Shown piece after piece: positions 49,719-60,078 of a stretch of 64,000 bases of DNA. Numbering within the stretch: the first letter of the stretch is position 1; the number at the start of each line of letters is the position of its first letter. The notes under the pieces are model-generated. The model was not told the origin of the DNA, did no database searches, and saw only the letters and a list, made by a program, of their open reading frames with translations. Both the position numbers and the translations under genes were made by a program. The stretch is from Actinobacillus genomosp. 1 (GTDB lineage Bacteria > Pseudomonadota > Gammaproteobacteria > Enterobacterales > Pasteurellaceae), in NCBI RefSeq assembly GCF_029774175.1, contig NZ_CP103834.1, forward strand, positions 630,501 through 694,500, read 5' to 3'.

Positions 49719-51044
49719 ATGACTATCCTTAATCTAGCGGTGTTTACCGCATTATTATACCTACTTTTCTTACTGTATAAACATACGCAAAAACTAGGAC
49801 AAACCGTATTTATCGGCTTATTACTTGGGGTGATAAGCGGTGCAATTTTGCAAAATTTTTACCAAAAGTCAGAAATTGATGCAACGTTAGAGTGGGTTAA
49901 TTTAGTCGGCAACGGTTATGTACGTTTATTGCAAATGATTGTAATGCCATTAGTGTTTATTTCGATTTTATCGGCGATTACTCGTCTAAAACAGGCAGGC
50001 TCACTCGGTAAAATCAGCTTTAGTGTGTTATCGGTTTTACTGGTTACCACTGCGATTGCGGCTGCAATCGGTATTGCAATGGTGTATTTATTTGATTTAT
50101 CAGCGGAAGGATTGGTTGCCGGTGAGAGAGAATTGGCGGCACAAGGCAAAGTGGCGGGGCGTGCTGAGCAAATATCAAACTTATCCGTGCCTGCAATGTT
50201 AGTCTCTTTTATTCCGAAAAACCCGTTCTTAGAATTAACCGGTGCAAACCCGACTTCAATTATTAGCACGGTAATTTTCTCTGCATTTTTAGGCGTAGCG
50301 GCATTAAGTTTAGCTAAAGAAGATGCTGCGTTAGGCGAACGTATCGCAGGCGGAGTAGATACCTTAAATAAATTAGTGATGCGTTTAGTCCGTTTTGTTA
50401 TTCGTTTAACCCCTTACGGTGTATTTGCGTTAATGGCGAAAATGGCAGCGACTTCAAAATGGGAAGATATTGTTAATTTAGGTAGCTTTATTGTGGCGTC
50501 TTATTTAGCAATAGGCTTGATGTTTTTAGTGCATGGCATTCTGCTTTTCATGGCAAAAGTGAATCCGCTCGATTATTACAAAAAAGTGCTACCAACACTT
50601 AGCTTTGCTTTTACCTCTCGTTCAAGTGCAGCGACTTTACCGTTAAATATCGAAACGCAAACCGATAAATTGGGTAATAATAATGTTATCGCTAATTTCT
50701 CGGCAACTTTTGGGGCAACCATTGGGCAAAACGGTTGTGCGGGGGTTTATCCTGCAATGTTAGCGGTAATGGTCGCACCGACGGTAGGTATTGATCCATT
50801 TAGTGTTGGCTACGTTGTCACGTTAATCTTAGTTGTGGCGATTTCTTCATTCGGCATTGCCGGCGTTGGCGGCGGTGCAACTTTTGCAGCGATTGTAGTG
50901 CTTTCCACCTTAAATCTACCGATTGAATTAGTCGGTTTATTGATTTCGGTCGAACCGTTAATTGATATGGGACGTACCGCATTAAACGTAAACGGTTCAA
51001 TAGTGGCTGGAACATTAAGCAACAAGTGGCTTAATCAAGCATAA
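49719..51044 (+). CDS. tcyP: TcyP-like L-cystine:cation symporter
   Basis: 441 residues from the ATG at 49719, which follows a strong GGAGG; the frame is open to a GTG at 49707 that overlaps that site. A DAACS-family sodium or proton symporter with eight helices and two re-entrant loops: the serine-rich hairpin TSRSSAATLPLNIE and the GQNGCAGVYPAM and DMGRTALNVNGS segments. The latter match YdjN/TcyP cystine carriers rather than glutamate carriers. It stands alone. Confidence 0.9.
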   Translation: MTILNLAVFTALLYLLFLLYKHTQKLGQTVFIGLLLGVISGAILQNFYQKSEIDATLEWVNLVGNGYVRLLQMIVMPLVFISILSAITRLKQAGSLGKISFSVLSVLLVTTAIAAAIGIAMVYLFDLSAEGLVAGERELAAQGKVAGRAEQISNLSVPAMLVSFIPKNPFLELTGANPTSIISTVIFSAFLGVAALSLAKEDAALGERIAGGVDTLNKLVMRLVRFVIRLTPYGVFALMAKMAATSKWEDIVNLGSFIVASYLAIGLMFLVHGILLFMAKVNPLDYYKKVLPTLSFAFTSRSSAATLPLNIETQTDKLGNNNVIANFSATFGATIGQNGCAGVYPAMLAVMVAPTVGIDPFSVGYVVTLILVVAISSFGIAGVGGGATFAAIVVLSTLNLPIELVGLLISVEPLIDMGRTALNVNGSIVAGTLSNKWLNQA

Positions 51045-51045
51045 C

Positions 51046-51088
51046 AAGCGGTGATTTTTGGCAAAATTTTTACGAAATTTGACCGCTT
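51046..51088 (+). repeat. Paired uptake-sequence dyad after tcyP
   Basis: AAGCGGT/ACCGCTT arms around an A/T-rich middle that also contains GGCAAAATTTTT. The left arm is a full uptake core (51044-51052). Confidence 0.55.
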
Positions 51089-51104
51089 ATCATCAAAAAT
51101 AGAA

Positions 51105-51124
51105 AAAGGGGCGTAAGCCCCTTT
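51105..51124. terminator. Terminator between tcyP and the nitroreductase gene
   Basis: A perfect 8-bp stem (AAAGGGGC/GCCCCTTT) with a GTAA tetraloop between convergent genes. Confidence 0.8.
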
Positions 51125-51147
51125 GTTATTGATACGAATAGTAGAAT

Positions 51148-51810
51148 TTATTCCACCCAATTGATCACTTCTTCAGCCGGCTTACGGTATTTTTTAGTAA
51201 TCGGTTTCGCACGATAGCCAAAGGTCACCATACAAGAAACACCGTATTCGTTAGCATCAAATAAGCCTTCCTTCGCTAAGATTTCGTTTACCGCATCATA
51301 GTTAAAGCCTTCAATCGGACAAGAGTCAATTCCAATCATCGTTGCACCGGTCATCATATTGCCAAGTGCGATATAAGTTTGTTTTGAACACCAATCGAAT
51401 AAGGTACGATCAGTTTCTAACACTTTAATATCATCGGTTTGGAACGATTTATAACGAGCAATAGTCGCTTCCATTTGTTCCGGCGTTAAGCCTCGTTTAG
51501 ATAAGCCTTGACGGAAGAAGTCCGAATCATAGCGCGCGTTTTTCTTAGCTAAAATCACGACTAAGTGACTCATTTCGTGCATCGGATGTTTAATTCCCCA
51601 AGAAACCGGTGCAATTTTTTCACGGATAGTTTCATTTTGTAACACAATGAATTTCCAAGGCTCAGAACCGACCGAACTCGGTGATAATCTACCGAGTTCT
51701 AAGATATATTCCATATCTTCACGACTGATTTTTTTAGCCGGATCATACGTACGACAAGCGGCACGGAAATTAAATGCATCTAAAACGTCTTGTTTAGCAA
51801 TATGTGACAT
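51148..51810 (-). CDS. NAD(P)H nitroreductase, NfsB/YfkO-like
   Basis: A 220-residue FMN oxidoreductase of the nitroreductase superfamily. Typical parts: the N-terminal FMN-binding RAACRTYDPAKKIS, the LSPSSVGSEPWKFIVLQ stretch, and the C-terminal GVSCMVTFGYRAKP. It would reduce nitro compounds or quinones with NAD(P)H. The physiological substrate is not evident. A conserved TTAGGCTAA motif lies in the promoter region shared with pheS. Confidence 0.85.
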   Translation of the reverse strand: MSHIAKQDVLDAFNFRAACRTYDPAKKISREDMEYILELGRLSPSSVGSEPWKFIVLQNETIREKIAPVSWGIKHPMHEMSHLVVILAKKNARYDSDFFRQGLSKRGLTPEQMEATIARYKSFQTDDIKVLETDRTLFDWCSKQTYIALGNMMTGATMIGIDSCPIEGFNYDAVNEILAKEGLFDANEYGVSCMVTFGYRAKPITKKYRKPAEEVINWVE

Positions 51811-51974
51811 AATTACCTCGTAATAGTGTGTAATAAATGTCGTGATAATACGCTTTTCTTCGTTATTAGGCTAATGATTCATCTTATCAACACATTAAAT
51901 TTTGTTTTTTCTCTCATTTTGTAAAAAAATGTTAAAACAGACCGCTTGTTTAAATGAAGTATTGAAATCAATTA

Positions 51975-52012
51975 GTTAGGCTAAACCTTAGAAATCAACA
52001 CTTTAGCCTAAC
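51975..52012. promoter_or_regulatory. Inverted repeat upstream of the pheS promoter
   Basis: Perfect 11-base arms GTTAGGCTAAA/TTTAGCCTAAC with a 16-base spacer. Each arm contains the quasi-palindrome TTAG-N-CTAA, a further copy of which lies at 51866-51874. The repeat ends 6 bases before the pheS -35, so it looks like an operator rather than an attenuator. Confidence 0.5.
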
Positions 52013-52018
52013 TTTACG

Positions 52019-52047
52019 TTTACTTTCTTTAGGCAAAGTATTATTAT
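52019..52047 (+). promoter_or_regulatory. pheS: pheS promoter
   Basis: TTTACT and TATTAT with a 17-base spacer. The -10 sits in a perfect A/T palindrome (ATTATTAT-C-ATAATAAT, 52040-52056). Confidence 0.6.
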
Positions 52048-52085
52048 CATAATAATTTTCATCAATATATTTAGATAGAGGATAG

Positions 52086-53075
<990 letters not shown>

Positions 53076-53173
53076 TAGTTAGCTACGGAAATTCACTGAA
53101 TACACGGGAATGACAAGCGGTCAAAATTAAGTGAAATTTTGCAAATTCCGTGTAAGAAAATAGAGGATATAAA

Positions 53174-55561
53174 ATGAAATTTAATGAATCTTGGTTGCGT
53201 GAGTGGGTAAATCCTGCGGTATCAACAGAGCAATTATGCGACCAAATTACTATGTTAGGTTTAGAAGTCGATGATGTTGAGCCGGTTGCCGGTGCATTTA
53301 CCGGTGTAGTTGTGGGTGAAGTGGTTGAATGTGCTCAACACCCGGATGCGGATAAATTACGTGTAACTAAAGTAAATGTAGGCGGTGATCGCTTATTAGA
53401 TATCGTATGCGGTGCACCGAACTGCCGTCAGGGCTTAAAAGTGGCGTGTGCAACGGAAGGTGCGGTATTACCAGGCGATTTTAAAATTAAGAAAACCAAA
53501 TTACGCGGTCAGCCGTCTGAAGGTATGCTTTGTTCATATTCTGAATTAGGCATCAAAGAAGATCATAGCGGTATTATCGAATTACCGGCGGATGCGCCAA
53601 TCGGTCAAGATTTCCGTGAATATTTAGATTTAAATGATGTGGCAATCGAGATCAGCTTAACTCCAAACCGTGCGGACTGTTTAAGCATTGCCGGTATTGC
53701 ACGTGAAGTGGGAGTAATTAACCGAGCGGAAGTAAAAGCACCGGTGATTTCAACCGTACCTGCAACGATTGCGGACAAAGTCGCTGTAGAATTACAAGCA
53801 CCGGAAGCTTGCCCGCGTTACCTTGCACGTGTGGTGAAAAATGTAAACGTAAAAGCGGCTTCACCGTTATGGTTACAAGAGAAATTACGCCGTTGTGGTA
53901 TTCGCTCAATCGACCCGATTGTGGATATTACTAACTTAAGTCTGTTAGAACTTGGTCAGCCGATGCACGCTTTCGATGCGTCTAAAATTGAGGGTGCTAT
54001 CCAAGTCCGTATGGCAAAAGAGAGTGAAGAATTAGTTTTATTAGACGGTACAACCGCAAAATTACAGCCAAATACTTTAGTGATTGCTGATAGCAAAAGT
54101 GCATTAGCGATGGCGGGTATCTTTGGCGGTGAGGCAAGCGGCGTAAATGAAAATACGACTGACGTAGTATTGGAATCTGCATTCTTTGCACCGTTAGCAA
54201 TTACCGGTCGTGCTCGCCAATATGGTTTACACACCGACGCATCACACCGTTTTGAACGTGGTGTTGATCCTCAATTACCACGTGATGCGATGGAGCGTGC
54301 AACCGCATTATTACTTGAAATTTGTGGTGGGGAAGCCGGTGAAATTGTAGAAGCGGTAAGCGAACAACACTTACCAAAACGTAATACGGTTACCTTACGT
54401 CGTAGCAAATTAGATGCGGTAATCGGTCACCACATTGAAGATGAAACGGTCACTGATATTTTAACTCGCTTAGGTTTAAACGTAACCTTTGCAAATGAGA
54501 GTTGGACTGCTGTAGCTCCAAGCTGGCGTTTTGACATTGAGATCGAAGAAGATCTTATCGAAGAAGTCGCACGTATATACGGTTATAACAGTATCCCGAA
54601 CAATTCTCCGCTTGCCCATTTAACGATGAAAGGCACACCGGAGAAATTATTAGAAGCTAGCCGTATTCGTACTGCATTAGTGGATAGCGATTACCAAGAA
54701 GTGGTGACATACAGCTTCGTTGATCCGAAAAAACAATCATTATTGCATCCGAATCAAGAAGCGTTAATTCTACCTAACCCGATTTCAAGCGAAATGTCAG
54801 CAATGCGTTTATCGCTATTAACCGGTTTATTAGATACAATCGTTTATAACCAAAGCCGTCAGCAAACACGCGTTCGTATTTTTGAAGGCGGTTTACGCTT
54901 TGTTCCGGATGCAACAGCGGAATCGGGTATTCGCCAAGAATTCGTATTCGGCGCAGCAATTGTCGGCGATAAACGTCCGGTACACTGGGAAAATAAAGGT
55001 GAAGCGGCAGATTTCTTTGATTTAAAAGGTGATATGGAACGTGTATTATCATTGACCTCAGCACGCCATGATTTACAATTTGTAGCGAAACAGTTCCCTG
55101 CATTGCATCCGGGACAATCTGCGGCAATTATGTTAGACGGCAAAGAAATCGGTTTTATCGGTTCGGTTCACCCTTCTATCGTACAAAAACTGGGTATTAA
55201 AGGTAAGCCGGTTGTATTTGAAATTCTTGGCGATGCTATTGCAAATCGTCCAGTTCCAACAGCAAAAGAAATTTCTAAATTCCCGGCAAATAACCGTGAT
55301 ATTGCGGTGGTCGTAGATGAGAACGTCCCTGCGGGAGATGTATTGGAAGCTTGTCGTCGTGCCGGCGGTTCAAAATTGATTGCGGTAAACTTATTTGATG
55401 TGTATCGCGGTGTAAATTTAGCCGCAGGTAAGAAAAGTTTAGCAATTAGTTTAACGGTTCAAGACACGGAAAAAACGCTTGAAGAAGAAGAGATTTCGGC
55501 AGTTACTCAAGCGGTATTAGCTGAATTGGCTCAACGTTTCCAAGCATATCTAAGAGATTAG
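53174..55561 (+). CDS. pheT: Phenylalanyl-tRNA synthetase beta subunit
   Basis: 795 residues, the E. coli length. Contains the N-terminal tRNA-binding OB fold ([19 protein letters not shown]), B3/B4 editing domain, B5, and a C-terminal ferredoxin-like anticodon domain (about 700-795). The editing domain removes mischarged Tyr. Followed 16 bases later by ihfA, the conserved pheST-ihfA order. Confidence 0.98.
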   Translation: MKFNESWLREWVNPAVSTEQLCDQITMLGLEVDDVEPVAGAFTGVVVGEVVECAQHPDADKLRVTKVNVGGDRLLDIVCGAPNCRQGLKVACATEGAVLPGDFKIKKTKLRGQPSEGMLCSYSELGIKEDHSGIIELPADAPIGQDFREYLDLNDVAIEISLTPNRADCLSIAGIAREVGVINRAEVKAPVISTVPATIADKVAVELQAPEACPRYLARVVKNVNVKAASPLWLQEKLRRCGIRSIDPIVDITNLSLLELGQPMHAFDASKIEGAIQVRMAKESEELVLLDGTTAKLQPNTLVIADSKSALAMAGIFGGEASGVNENTTDVVLESAFFAPLAITGRARQYGLHTDASHRFERGVDPQLPRDAMERATALLLEICGGEAGEIVEAVSEQHLPKRNTVTLRRSKLDAVIGHHIEDETVTDILTRLGLNVTFANESWTAVAPSWRFDIEIEEDLIEEVARIYGYNSIPNNSPLAHLTMKGTPEKLLEASRIRTALVDSDYQEVVTYSFVDPKKQSLLHPNQEALILPNPISSEMSAMRLSLLTGLLDTIVYNQSRQQTRVRIFEGGLRFVPDATAESGIRQEFVFGAAIVGDKRPVHWENKGEAADFFDLKGDMERVLSLTSARHDLQFVAKQFPALHPGQSAAIMLDGKEIGFIGSVHPSIVQKLGIKGKPVVFEILGDAIANRPVPTAKEISKFPANNRDIAVVVDENVPAGDVLEACRRAGGSKLIAVNLFDVYRGVNLAAGKKSLAISLTVQDTEKTLEEEEISAVTQAVLAELAQRFQAYLRD

Positions 55562-55577
55562 ATTTAAGGATTATTTT

Positions 55578-55874
55578 ATGGCACTCACTAAAATTGAACT
55601 CGCAGAAAGCCTCGTTGAAAAATGCGGCTTTGATAAACGTATCGCCAAGCTCTTTGTTGAGCAATTTTTTGAGGAGATTCGAAGTTCTTTGGAAAACGGC
55701 GAAGAAGTTAAATTATCCGGCTTTGGCAATTTCTCATTACGAGAGAAGAACGCTCGTCCGGGACGAAACCCTAAAACCGGCGAGACAGTTGCGGTCACAG
55801 CTCGTCGAGTGGTTGTGTTTAAGCCTGGTCAAAAGCTTAGAGATAGAGTTGAAAACGTAAAAGTGAAGGCATAA
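55578..55874 (+). CDS. ihfA: Integration host factor subunit alpha
   Basis: A sequence-specific DNA-bending protein working as a heterodimer with IhfB. 98 residues, typical length, starting [19 protein letters not shown] and with the DNA-intercalating arm [10 protein letters not shown] (Pro at its tip). The C-terminal signature [14 protein letters not shown] fits IHF alpha rather than HU. Confidence 0.97.
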   Translation: MALTKIELAESLVEKCGFDKRIAKLFVEQFFEEIRSSLENGEEVKLSGFGNFSLREKNARPGRNPKTGETVAVTARRVVVFKPGQKLRDRVENVKVKA

Positions 55875-55880
55875 ATAAGG

Positions 55881-55919
55881 CATTCCATAGGCTTAATTAA
55901 AGCTTATGGGATGTTTTTT
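55881..55919 (+). terminator. Terminator of the pheST-ihfA operon
   Basis: Imperfect 14-base arms (two mismatches), starting CATTCCATA, followed by TTTTTTA. It lies before the mepS-like ATG. Confidence 0.75.
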
Positions 55920-55933
55920 ATAGGAAACCTCAT

Positions 55934-56458
55934 ATGATTAAATTCAGTAAGCAATATTTACCTATGGCTGCGGTAATATCCTGTGCCGTATTATTAACGG
56001 CTTGTTCAAATGATATTAACGTTTCAGGTCCGATTAAAGCGAGAGCGGGAATTTTCCGTACGCATCATAGTACTTTATCTGATCCGATTATGGCGATAAG
56101 TAGTTTGAGCGAGCAGCAACATGAATGGAAAGGAACTCGTTATCGTTTAGGCGGTAATAGTAAGGCTGGTATAGATTGTTCCGGCTTTATGCAAGTGACG
56201 TTCCGTGATTTATTCGGCATTGATTTGCCGAGAACAACCTCTGAGCAGGCGGAAGAGGGGACTCGAATTGACCGTGATGAAATTAAAACCGGCGATTTAG
56301 TTTTTTTCAAAACAGGGAGAGGGCCTAACGGAAAACACGTCGGTGTTTATGTGAAAAACGGACAATTTTTGCATGCTTCAACAAAAGGCGGAGTAATCTA
56401 TTCGGATATGAATTCGCCGTATTGGTCGAAAACATTCTGGCAAGCACGCCGTTTATAG
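55934..56458 (+). CDS. mepS: MepS (Spr)-like NlpC/P60 peptidoglycan endopeptidase lipoprotein
   Basis: 174 residues with a lipobox LTAC (Cys24), then an NlpC/P60 domain with Cys82 (GIDCSGFMQV), His135 (GKHVGVYV) and His147 (QFLHAS) as the catalytic set. MepS-type enzymes cut D-Ala-mDAP cross-links to let the wall expand, and are degraded with help from NlpI, which is also encoded in this window. The assignment to MepS rather than another Spr paralogue is by length and domain only. Confidence 0.87.
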   Translation: MIKFSKQYLPMAAVISCAVLLTACSNDINVSGPIKARAGIFRTHHSTLSDPIMAISSLSEQQHEWKGTRYRLGGNSKAGIDCSGFMQVTFRDLFGIDLPRTTSEQAEEGTRIDRDEIKTGDLVFFKTGRGPNGKHVGVYVKNGQFLHASTKGGVIYSDMNSPYWSKTFWQARRL

Positions 56459-56466
56459 AGCTTTAA

Positions 56467-56482
56467 TGTGAGGTAGATCACA
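56467..56482. promoter_or_regulatory. Perfect CRP site in the mepS-bioD gap
   Basis: TGTGA-N6-TCACA, ten of ten half-site bases, in the 274-base space between two convergent genes. It cannot serve either flanking coding gene's promoter in the ordinary way, which points to a transcript inside the gap (see the candidate small RNA). Confidence 0.7.
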
Positions 56483-56569
56483 TTTCTGAATAAAAAGAAG
56501 CTGATTTTTAAAATAACACTTGAAAAGTTTAATAAATTGACATATCCTATACAAACTTAATAAAAAGTG

Positions 56570-56635
56570 TTGTGTACAGCAACCGATTTCATAAATTTGC
56601 TTTCCGAGTAGCCCCTAAGTTGAGGGGCTTTTTTT
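56570..56635 (+). ncRNA. Candidate CRP-linked small RNA
   Basis: A promoter-like TTGACA (56537-56542) with a TAATAA at 56558 (spacer 15, short) precedes a 66-base non-coding stretch. The stretch ends in a textbook terminator: a 7-bp stem AGCCCCT/AGGGGCT (56610-56616 and 56623-56629), loop AAGTTG, then seven T. A perfect CRP site lies about 95 bases upstream of the inferred start. No open reading frame of note. The sequence does not match Spot 42 or CyaR as recalled. It could instead be the long 3' UTR of the mepS-like gene. Confidence 0.45.
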
Positions 56636-56732
56636 ATGCCCTTAATTTTCTAACGACAAGCGGTTAAATTTATCCTTTGTTTTACAATTGGGGCGGTTTA
56701 GGTACTAAAAAAGCTCCCGAAGGAGCCTTATT

Positions 56733-57452
56733 TTATCGAGAGAAATATTTTAATAGCGGTTCGGGATTTTGAATATACTGCGTTAAATCTCTTGTATACG
56801 GATGACCGATATAGGGAATCTGTCCAAGTAGAGGCGCATCAATTTTTTTGCTTAATAATTCGATAAGCTCCGCATAATGGCGTAATCCTGGATTTACCCG
56901 ATTTGCAATCCAACCGATTAATTTAACGCCTTGTTGTTTAATCGCTTGCGCAGTCAATAAGGTATGATTTACACATCCTTCTTTAATTCCAACCACAAGA
57001 ACAACCGGCATATTATTCTCTTTTACCCAATCGGCGAAACTCAGGTCTTTATTAATAGGAGTAAGCCAACCGTGCGTACCTTCTACCACAATATTAGTAT
57101 AAGTCTGTTGTAAACGATCGAGATCATTATTTAACTTTTCTTCTTGAATATGATGAACCGCATCCAATGCCGCAAAAACCGGCGTGCTGGAATGAATAAA
57201 GGTATAACTGTTAATTTCACGATATTTGACTGGCAGAGGACAACTATCAAGAATAGTTATCACATCAGGATTATCTTCACTTGCGTAATCGACTTGATTC
57301 TGTTCTGTAGGCAATGAATCGTCCCCGCCACAAGCAATAGGCTTATAGCCTACCGCTTGGCAATCGTGTTGTGTAAGTGTCTGTAAAATTGCACGAGTGA
57401 CGGTTGTTTTTCCTACATTGGTATCCGTACCGGTAATAAATAATGAAGGCAT
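56733..57452 (-). CDS. bioD: BioD, dethiobiotin synthetase
   Basis: ATP-dependent ring closure of diaminopelargonic acid to dethiobiotin. 239 residues from the ATG at 57452; the frame is open to a TTG at 57470 but MPSLFITGTDTNVGKTTVTR is the conserved start and contains the P-loop (GTDTNVGKTT). IVVEGTHGWLTPINKDLSFADW carries the Mg-binding Glu region. No other biotin gene is nearby. Confidence 0.93.
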   Translation of the reverse strand: MPSLFITGTDTNVGKTTVTRAILQTLTQHDCQAVGYKPIACGGDDSLPTEQNQVDYASEDNPDVITILDSCPLPVKYREINSYTFIHSSTPVFAALDAVHHIQEEKLNNDLDRLQQTYTNIVVEGTHGWLTPINKDLSFADWVKENNMPVVLVVGIKEGCVNHTLLTAQAIKQQGVKLIGWIANRVNPGLRHYAELIELLSKKIDAPLLGQIPYIGHPYTRDLTQYIQNPEPLLKYFSR

Positions 57453-57506
57453 ATTTCTATTCTCTAACAAAAAAGTTACAAAATTGCCTATATTTTAACT
57501 GAGTTT

Positions 57507-58697
57507 TTAAAGCTGAATGATGTCCTTGATCAAATTCCCTTCATAAATCCCTTGTTTTATAGCAGAACAAGCAATCAATGTATCGTTCCAGTCATATTGG
57601 CTGGATACTAAATCTATATGGTTATCTATAAGTAGATTCTTACCTAATTTGGCTTGGATTTGTTCAAATAGTTTATGCTTAATTTGTAACAGCGGAGAAT
57701 TCAGCATAATTTTCTCAGTAGAGAAAATATTGATAAGATTCATTAATACATAAGCCAAGTTATCGCTAATATGGGATAATATACGTAAAGCCTCGGGATG
57801 TTCTAATTCTATTTGCTCACATAAGAATTGAATTTTTTCATTCTGATGACATAAATTATTCGGTAAGTGTTTGTCAATTAAACGTACAATTGCCGAGAAT
57901 GTAATTTGGTTTTTTAATTGATATTTTTCTATTTCATTACAATCGATAGCATTTGCTTCATCGCTTAACGGGCTGAATTTAGGCATGATCATCTTATCTA
58001 CATTCATTTTAGATTGCTGATGTAGCAATGAACCTCTTAATAATACGCTTAAATTAACCGAATCATCTAATTGTAGGAAAATGACATTGTCATTACCAAT
58101 TAGGCTGCCCAATGTGGATTCCGTAAATAACCATAGTTGAAAATGCTCATTAAGCAAAATCGGTCGTTCAAAATGATTTTGTAACGTTGTAATGATCGGA
58201 CAATGTAATTCTGTTTGCCCTAATTGAATAATTTCTGTTTTATGTGCGTTAATTCGTCCGATTACACTGACCGAAACGGCTAAAATGCGGCTTTCCTCAA
58301 GCGGAGAATGCCAGAAAAAATCTTTTAAACAGATAAGAGTATATTCGTCTAGAATCGGATAGTCTTTTTCAAGTAAGGGATATTCTTTGGATTGAATCGG
58401 CTTGCCATTTAATTCGCAAAGTGAAATTTCAATTTTTTCAGGAGAGAGAGTAAAGCAGAGTAATTGCCAAAAGAAATTGGAAACCGAAAGCCCTACGGCA
58501 GGACGACCTCTAGATGTATTATTTTGTACGGATCGTTCTAAAATAAATTTATTATCGATAAGTGATTTAGTCAGATTAGTAATGGAAGCGGGTGCAAAAC
58601 CGGACAACTTTGCCAGATCCGTACGAGAAATTAACTCGAATTGTTCCACCAAGCGATAAATTGTGCCTAAGTGTTGGGTTTTATTATCAGAAATCAT
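57507..58697 (-). CDS. Degenerate ROK-family (NagC/Mlc-like) transcription regulator
   Basis: 396 residues. The N-terminal winged helix-turn-helix (ISRTDLAKLSGFAPASITNLTKSLIDN) is clearly of the Mlc/NagC type, and VQNNTSRGRPAVGLSV follows. The ROK domain that should come after is poorly conserved: the zinc motif with CxCGxxGCxE is absent, so sugar-kinase-type ligand binding may be lost or altered. Family members repress sugar uptake and metabolism genes. A perfect CRP palindrome lies upstream. Target and ligand cannot be named. bioD follows 54 bases downstream. Confidence 0.75.
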   Translation of the reverse strand: MISDNKTQHLGTIYRLVEQFELISRTDLAKLSGFAPASITNLTKSLIDNKFILERSVQNNTSRGRPAVGLSVSNFFWQLLCFTLSPEKIEISLCELNGKPIQSKEYPLLEKDYPILDEYTLICLKDFFWHSPLEESRILAVSVSVIGRINAHKTEIIQLGQTELHCPIITTLQNHFERPILLNEHFQLWLFTESTLGSLIGNDNVIFLQLDDSVNLSVLLRGSLLHQQSKMNVDKMIMPKFSPLSDEANAIDCNEIEKYQLKNQITFSAIVRLIDKHLPNNLCHQNEKIQFLCEQIELEHPEALRILSHISDNLAYVLMNLINIFSTEKIMLNSPLLQIKHKLFEQIQAKLGKNLLIDNHIDLVSSQYDWNDTLIACSAIKQGIYEGNLIKDIIQL

Positions 58698-58811
58698 AGT
58701 ATAATCCTTAAATAGACCATAGATAAAATTAGGTCAAAAAAATTTTAATTTAAACACTCCATACGATAATTATTTTGCTTCAATATTGGGGAATCACAAC
58801 TGTTTTATTTT

Positions 58812-58837
58812 AATTCTGTGAATCAGCTCACAGAATT
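58812..58837. promoter_or_regulatory. Perfect CRP palindrome between the ROK gene and rnd
   Basis: AATTCTGTGA-ATCAGC-TCACAGAATT: a 10-base perfect palindrome with the CRP core TGTGA-N6-TCACA. It lies 114 bases before the ROK gene's ATG and 40 before the rnd ATG, so it could act on either. Confidence 0.7.
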
Positions 58838-58877
58838 AATTTATCTTTTAAAAAAATTGGCGAGAAAGAGAATAAAA

Positions 58878-59993
58878 ATGAATCAAATCATTCACTATAA
58901 TTGGATTGATACGAATGAACAATTAAAATCGGTTTGTGATAATGCTTGTCATAAATCGGCGGTCGCATTGGATACCGAATTTATTCGTACACGCTCATAT
59001 TATCCTAAACTTGGTCTTATTCAGCTTTTTGACGGAGATACGGTGAGTTTGATTGATCCTAATACTATCTCTGATTTTTCTCCGTTTATTCGGTTATTGT
59101 CGTGTGAGAATGTTGTCAAAGTTTTACATGCTTGTAGTGAAGATCTAGAAGTCTTCCAACATCAGTTTAATCAATTACCTACGCCGTTGGCCGATACACA
59201 AACGATGGCGGGTTTTGCGGGAATCGGGGTTTCATTGGGCTTTGCGAAACTTGTCGCTCATTATTTAAATATTGAGTTGGACAAAGGTGCGTCTAGAACG
59301 GATTGGCTTGCCCGTCCATTAACGGAAGAACAATTACAATATGCGGCGGCAGACGTATGGTATTTATTACCGGTTTATCAACGATTGGTTGCCGATTTAG
59401 ACGTAACGCGTTGGCAAAATGCGGTTGAACAAGAATGTCAGAATTTATTAGATAAAAGAAAAGCTAGCGTAGATGTTACTTCTGCATATAAAGATATTTC
59501 AAACGCATGGCGTTTGGAACCTCAGCAACTTGCAGTATTACAAATTTTGGCAAAATGGCGCATCGCGGAAGCGGAAAAACGCGATTTAGCATTAAACTTT
59601 GTTGTCAAAGAGAATTGTTTGTTTGAAATTGCTAAATTGCAACCGAAACATACTTCACAGTTATTAGAATTTATGCATCCGAATGAGGTAAGAATTCATG
59701 GTAAAAAGTTATTAATGTTGGTTGAGCAGGGGGTATCCGTATTACCGGAGAACTACCCTAAGAAAATTATACGTTTGGTTGATCAAGCGAACTATAAATA
59801 TAAATTAAAGGCAATGCAGCAAAAATTAGCTGAAATCCAACCGCTTGATCTAGCACCTGAGTTATTAGCTAATAAACGGCAACTAAATCAGCTGTTCAGT
59901 TGGCATCAAAAAGGGCAAGATCCGGAAAAGTTGCCGGAACTGCTTATCGGGTGGCGTCGAGCGTTCGGTTTACAAATTCTTACTGTCCTATAG
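58878..59993 (+). CDS. rnd: Ribonuclease D
   Basis: A 3'-5' exonuclease for tRNA 3' maturation. 371 residues from the ATG at 58878, the family length (E. coli 375); the frame extends to 58818, across the CRP palindrome. DEDD catalytic residues are visible: Asp32 and Glu34 (ALDTEFIRT), Asp in PLADTQTMAGF, and the YAAADVWYLLPVY motif. HRDC domains fill the C-terminal half. Confidence 0.95.
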   Translation: MNQIIHYNWIDTNEQLKSVCDNACHKSAVALDTEFIRTRSYYPKLGLIQLFDGDTVSLIDPNTISDFSPFIRLLSCENVVKVLHACSEDLEVFQHQFNQLPTPLADTQTMAGFAGIGVSLGFAKLVAHYLNIELDKGASRTDWLARPLTEEQLQYAAADVWYLLPVYQRLVADLDVTRWQNAVEQECQNLLDKRKASVDVTSAYKDISNAWRLEPQQLAVLQILAKWRIAEAEKRDLALNFVVKENCLFEIAKLQPKHTSQLLEFMHPNEVRIHGKKLLMLVEQGVSVLPENYPKKIIRLVDQANYKYKLKAMQQKLAEIQPLDLAPELLANKRQLNQLFSWHQKGQDPEKLPELLIGWRRAFGLQILTVL

Positions 59994-60078
59994 TATTTAT
60001 TTAACCGACATCATTAGATCAAATAGCCTAAAACTTGTAAAATTAAATATTAGTACAAAAAACTAGGAAGATAAGCAA

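Noticed and set aside
51874..51924. A 16-codon leader peptide with Phe codons before pheS, suggesting attenuation
   Set aside because: It has only two Phe codons, and a good promoter (52019-52047) lies downstream of both the peptide and the hairpin, so classical attenuation is unlikely.
52039..52057. Fur box over the pheS -10
   Set aside because: The A/T palindrome matches the 19-base Fur consensus at only about 12 positions, which chance in AT-rich DNA explains.
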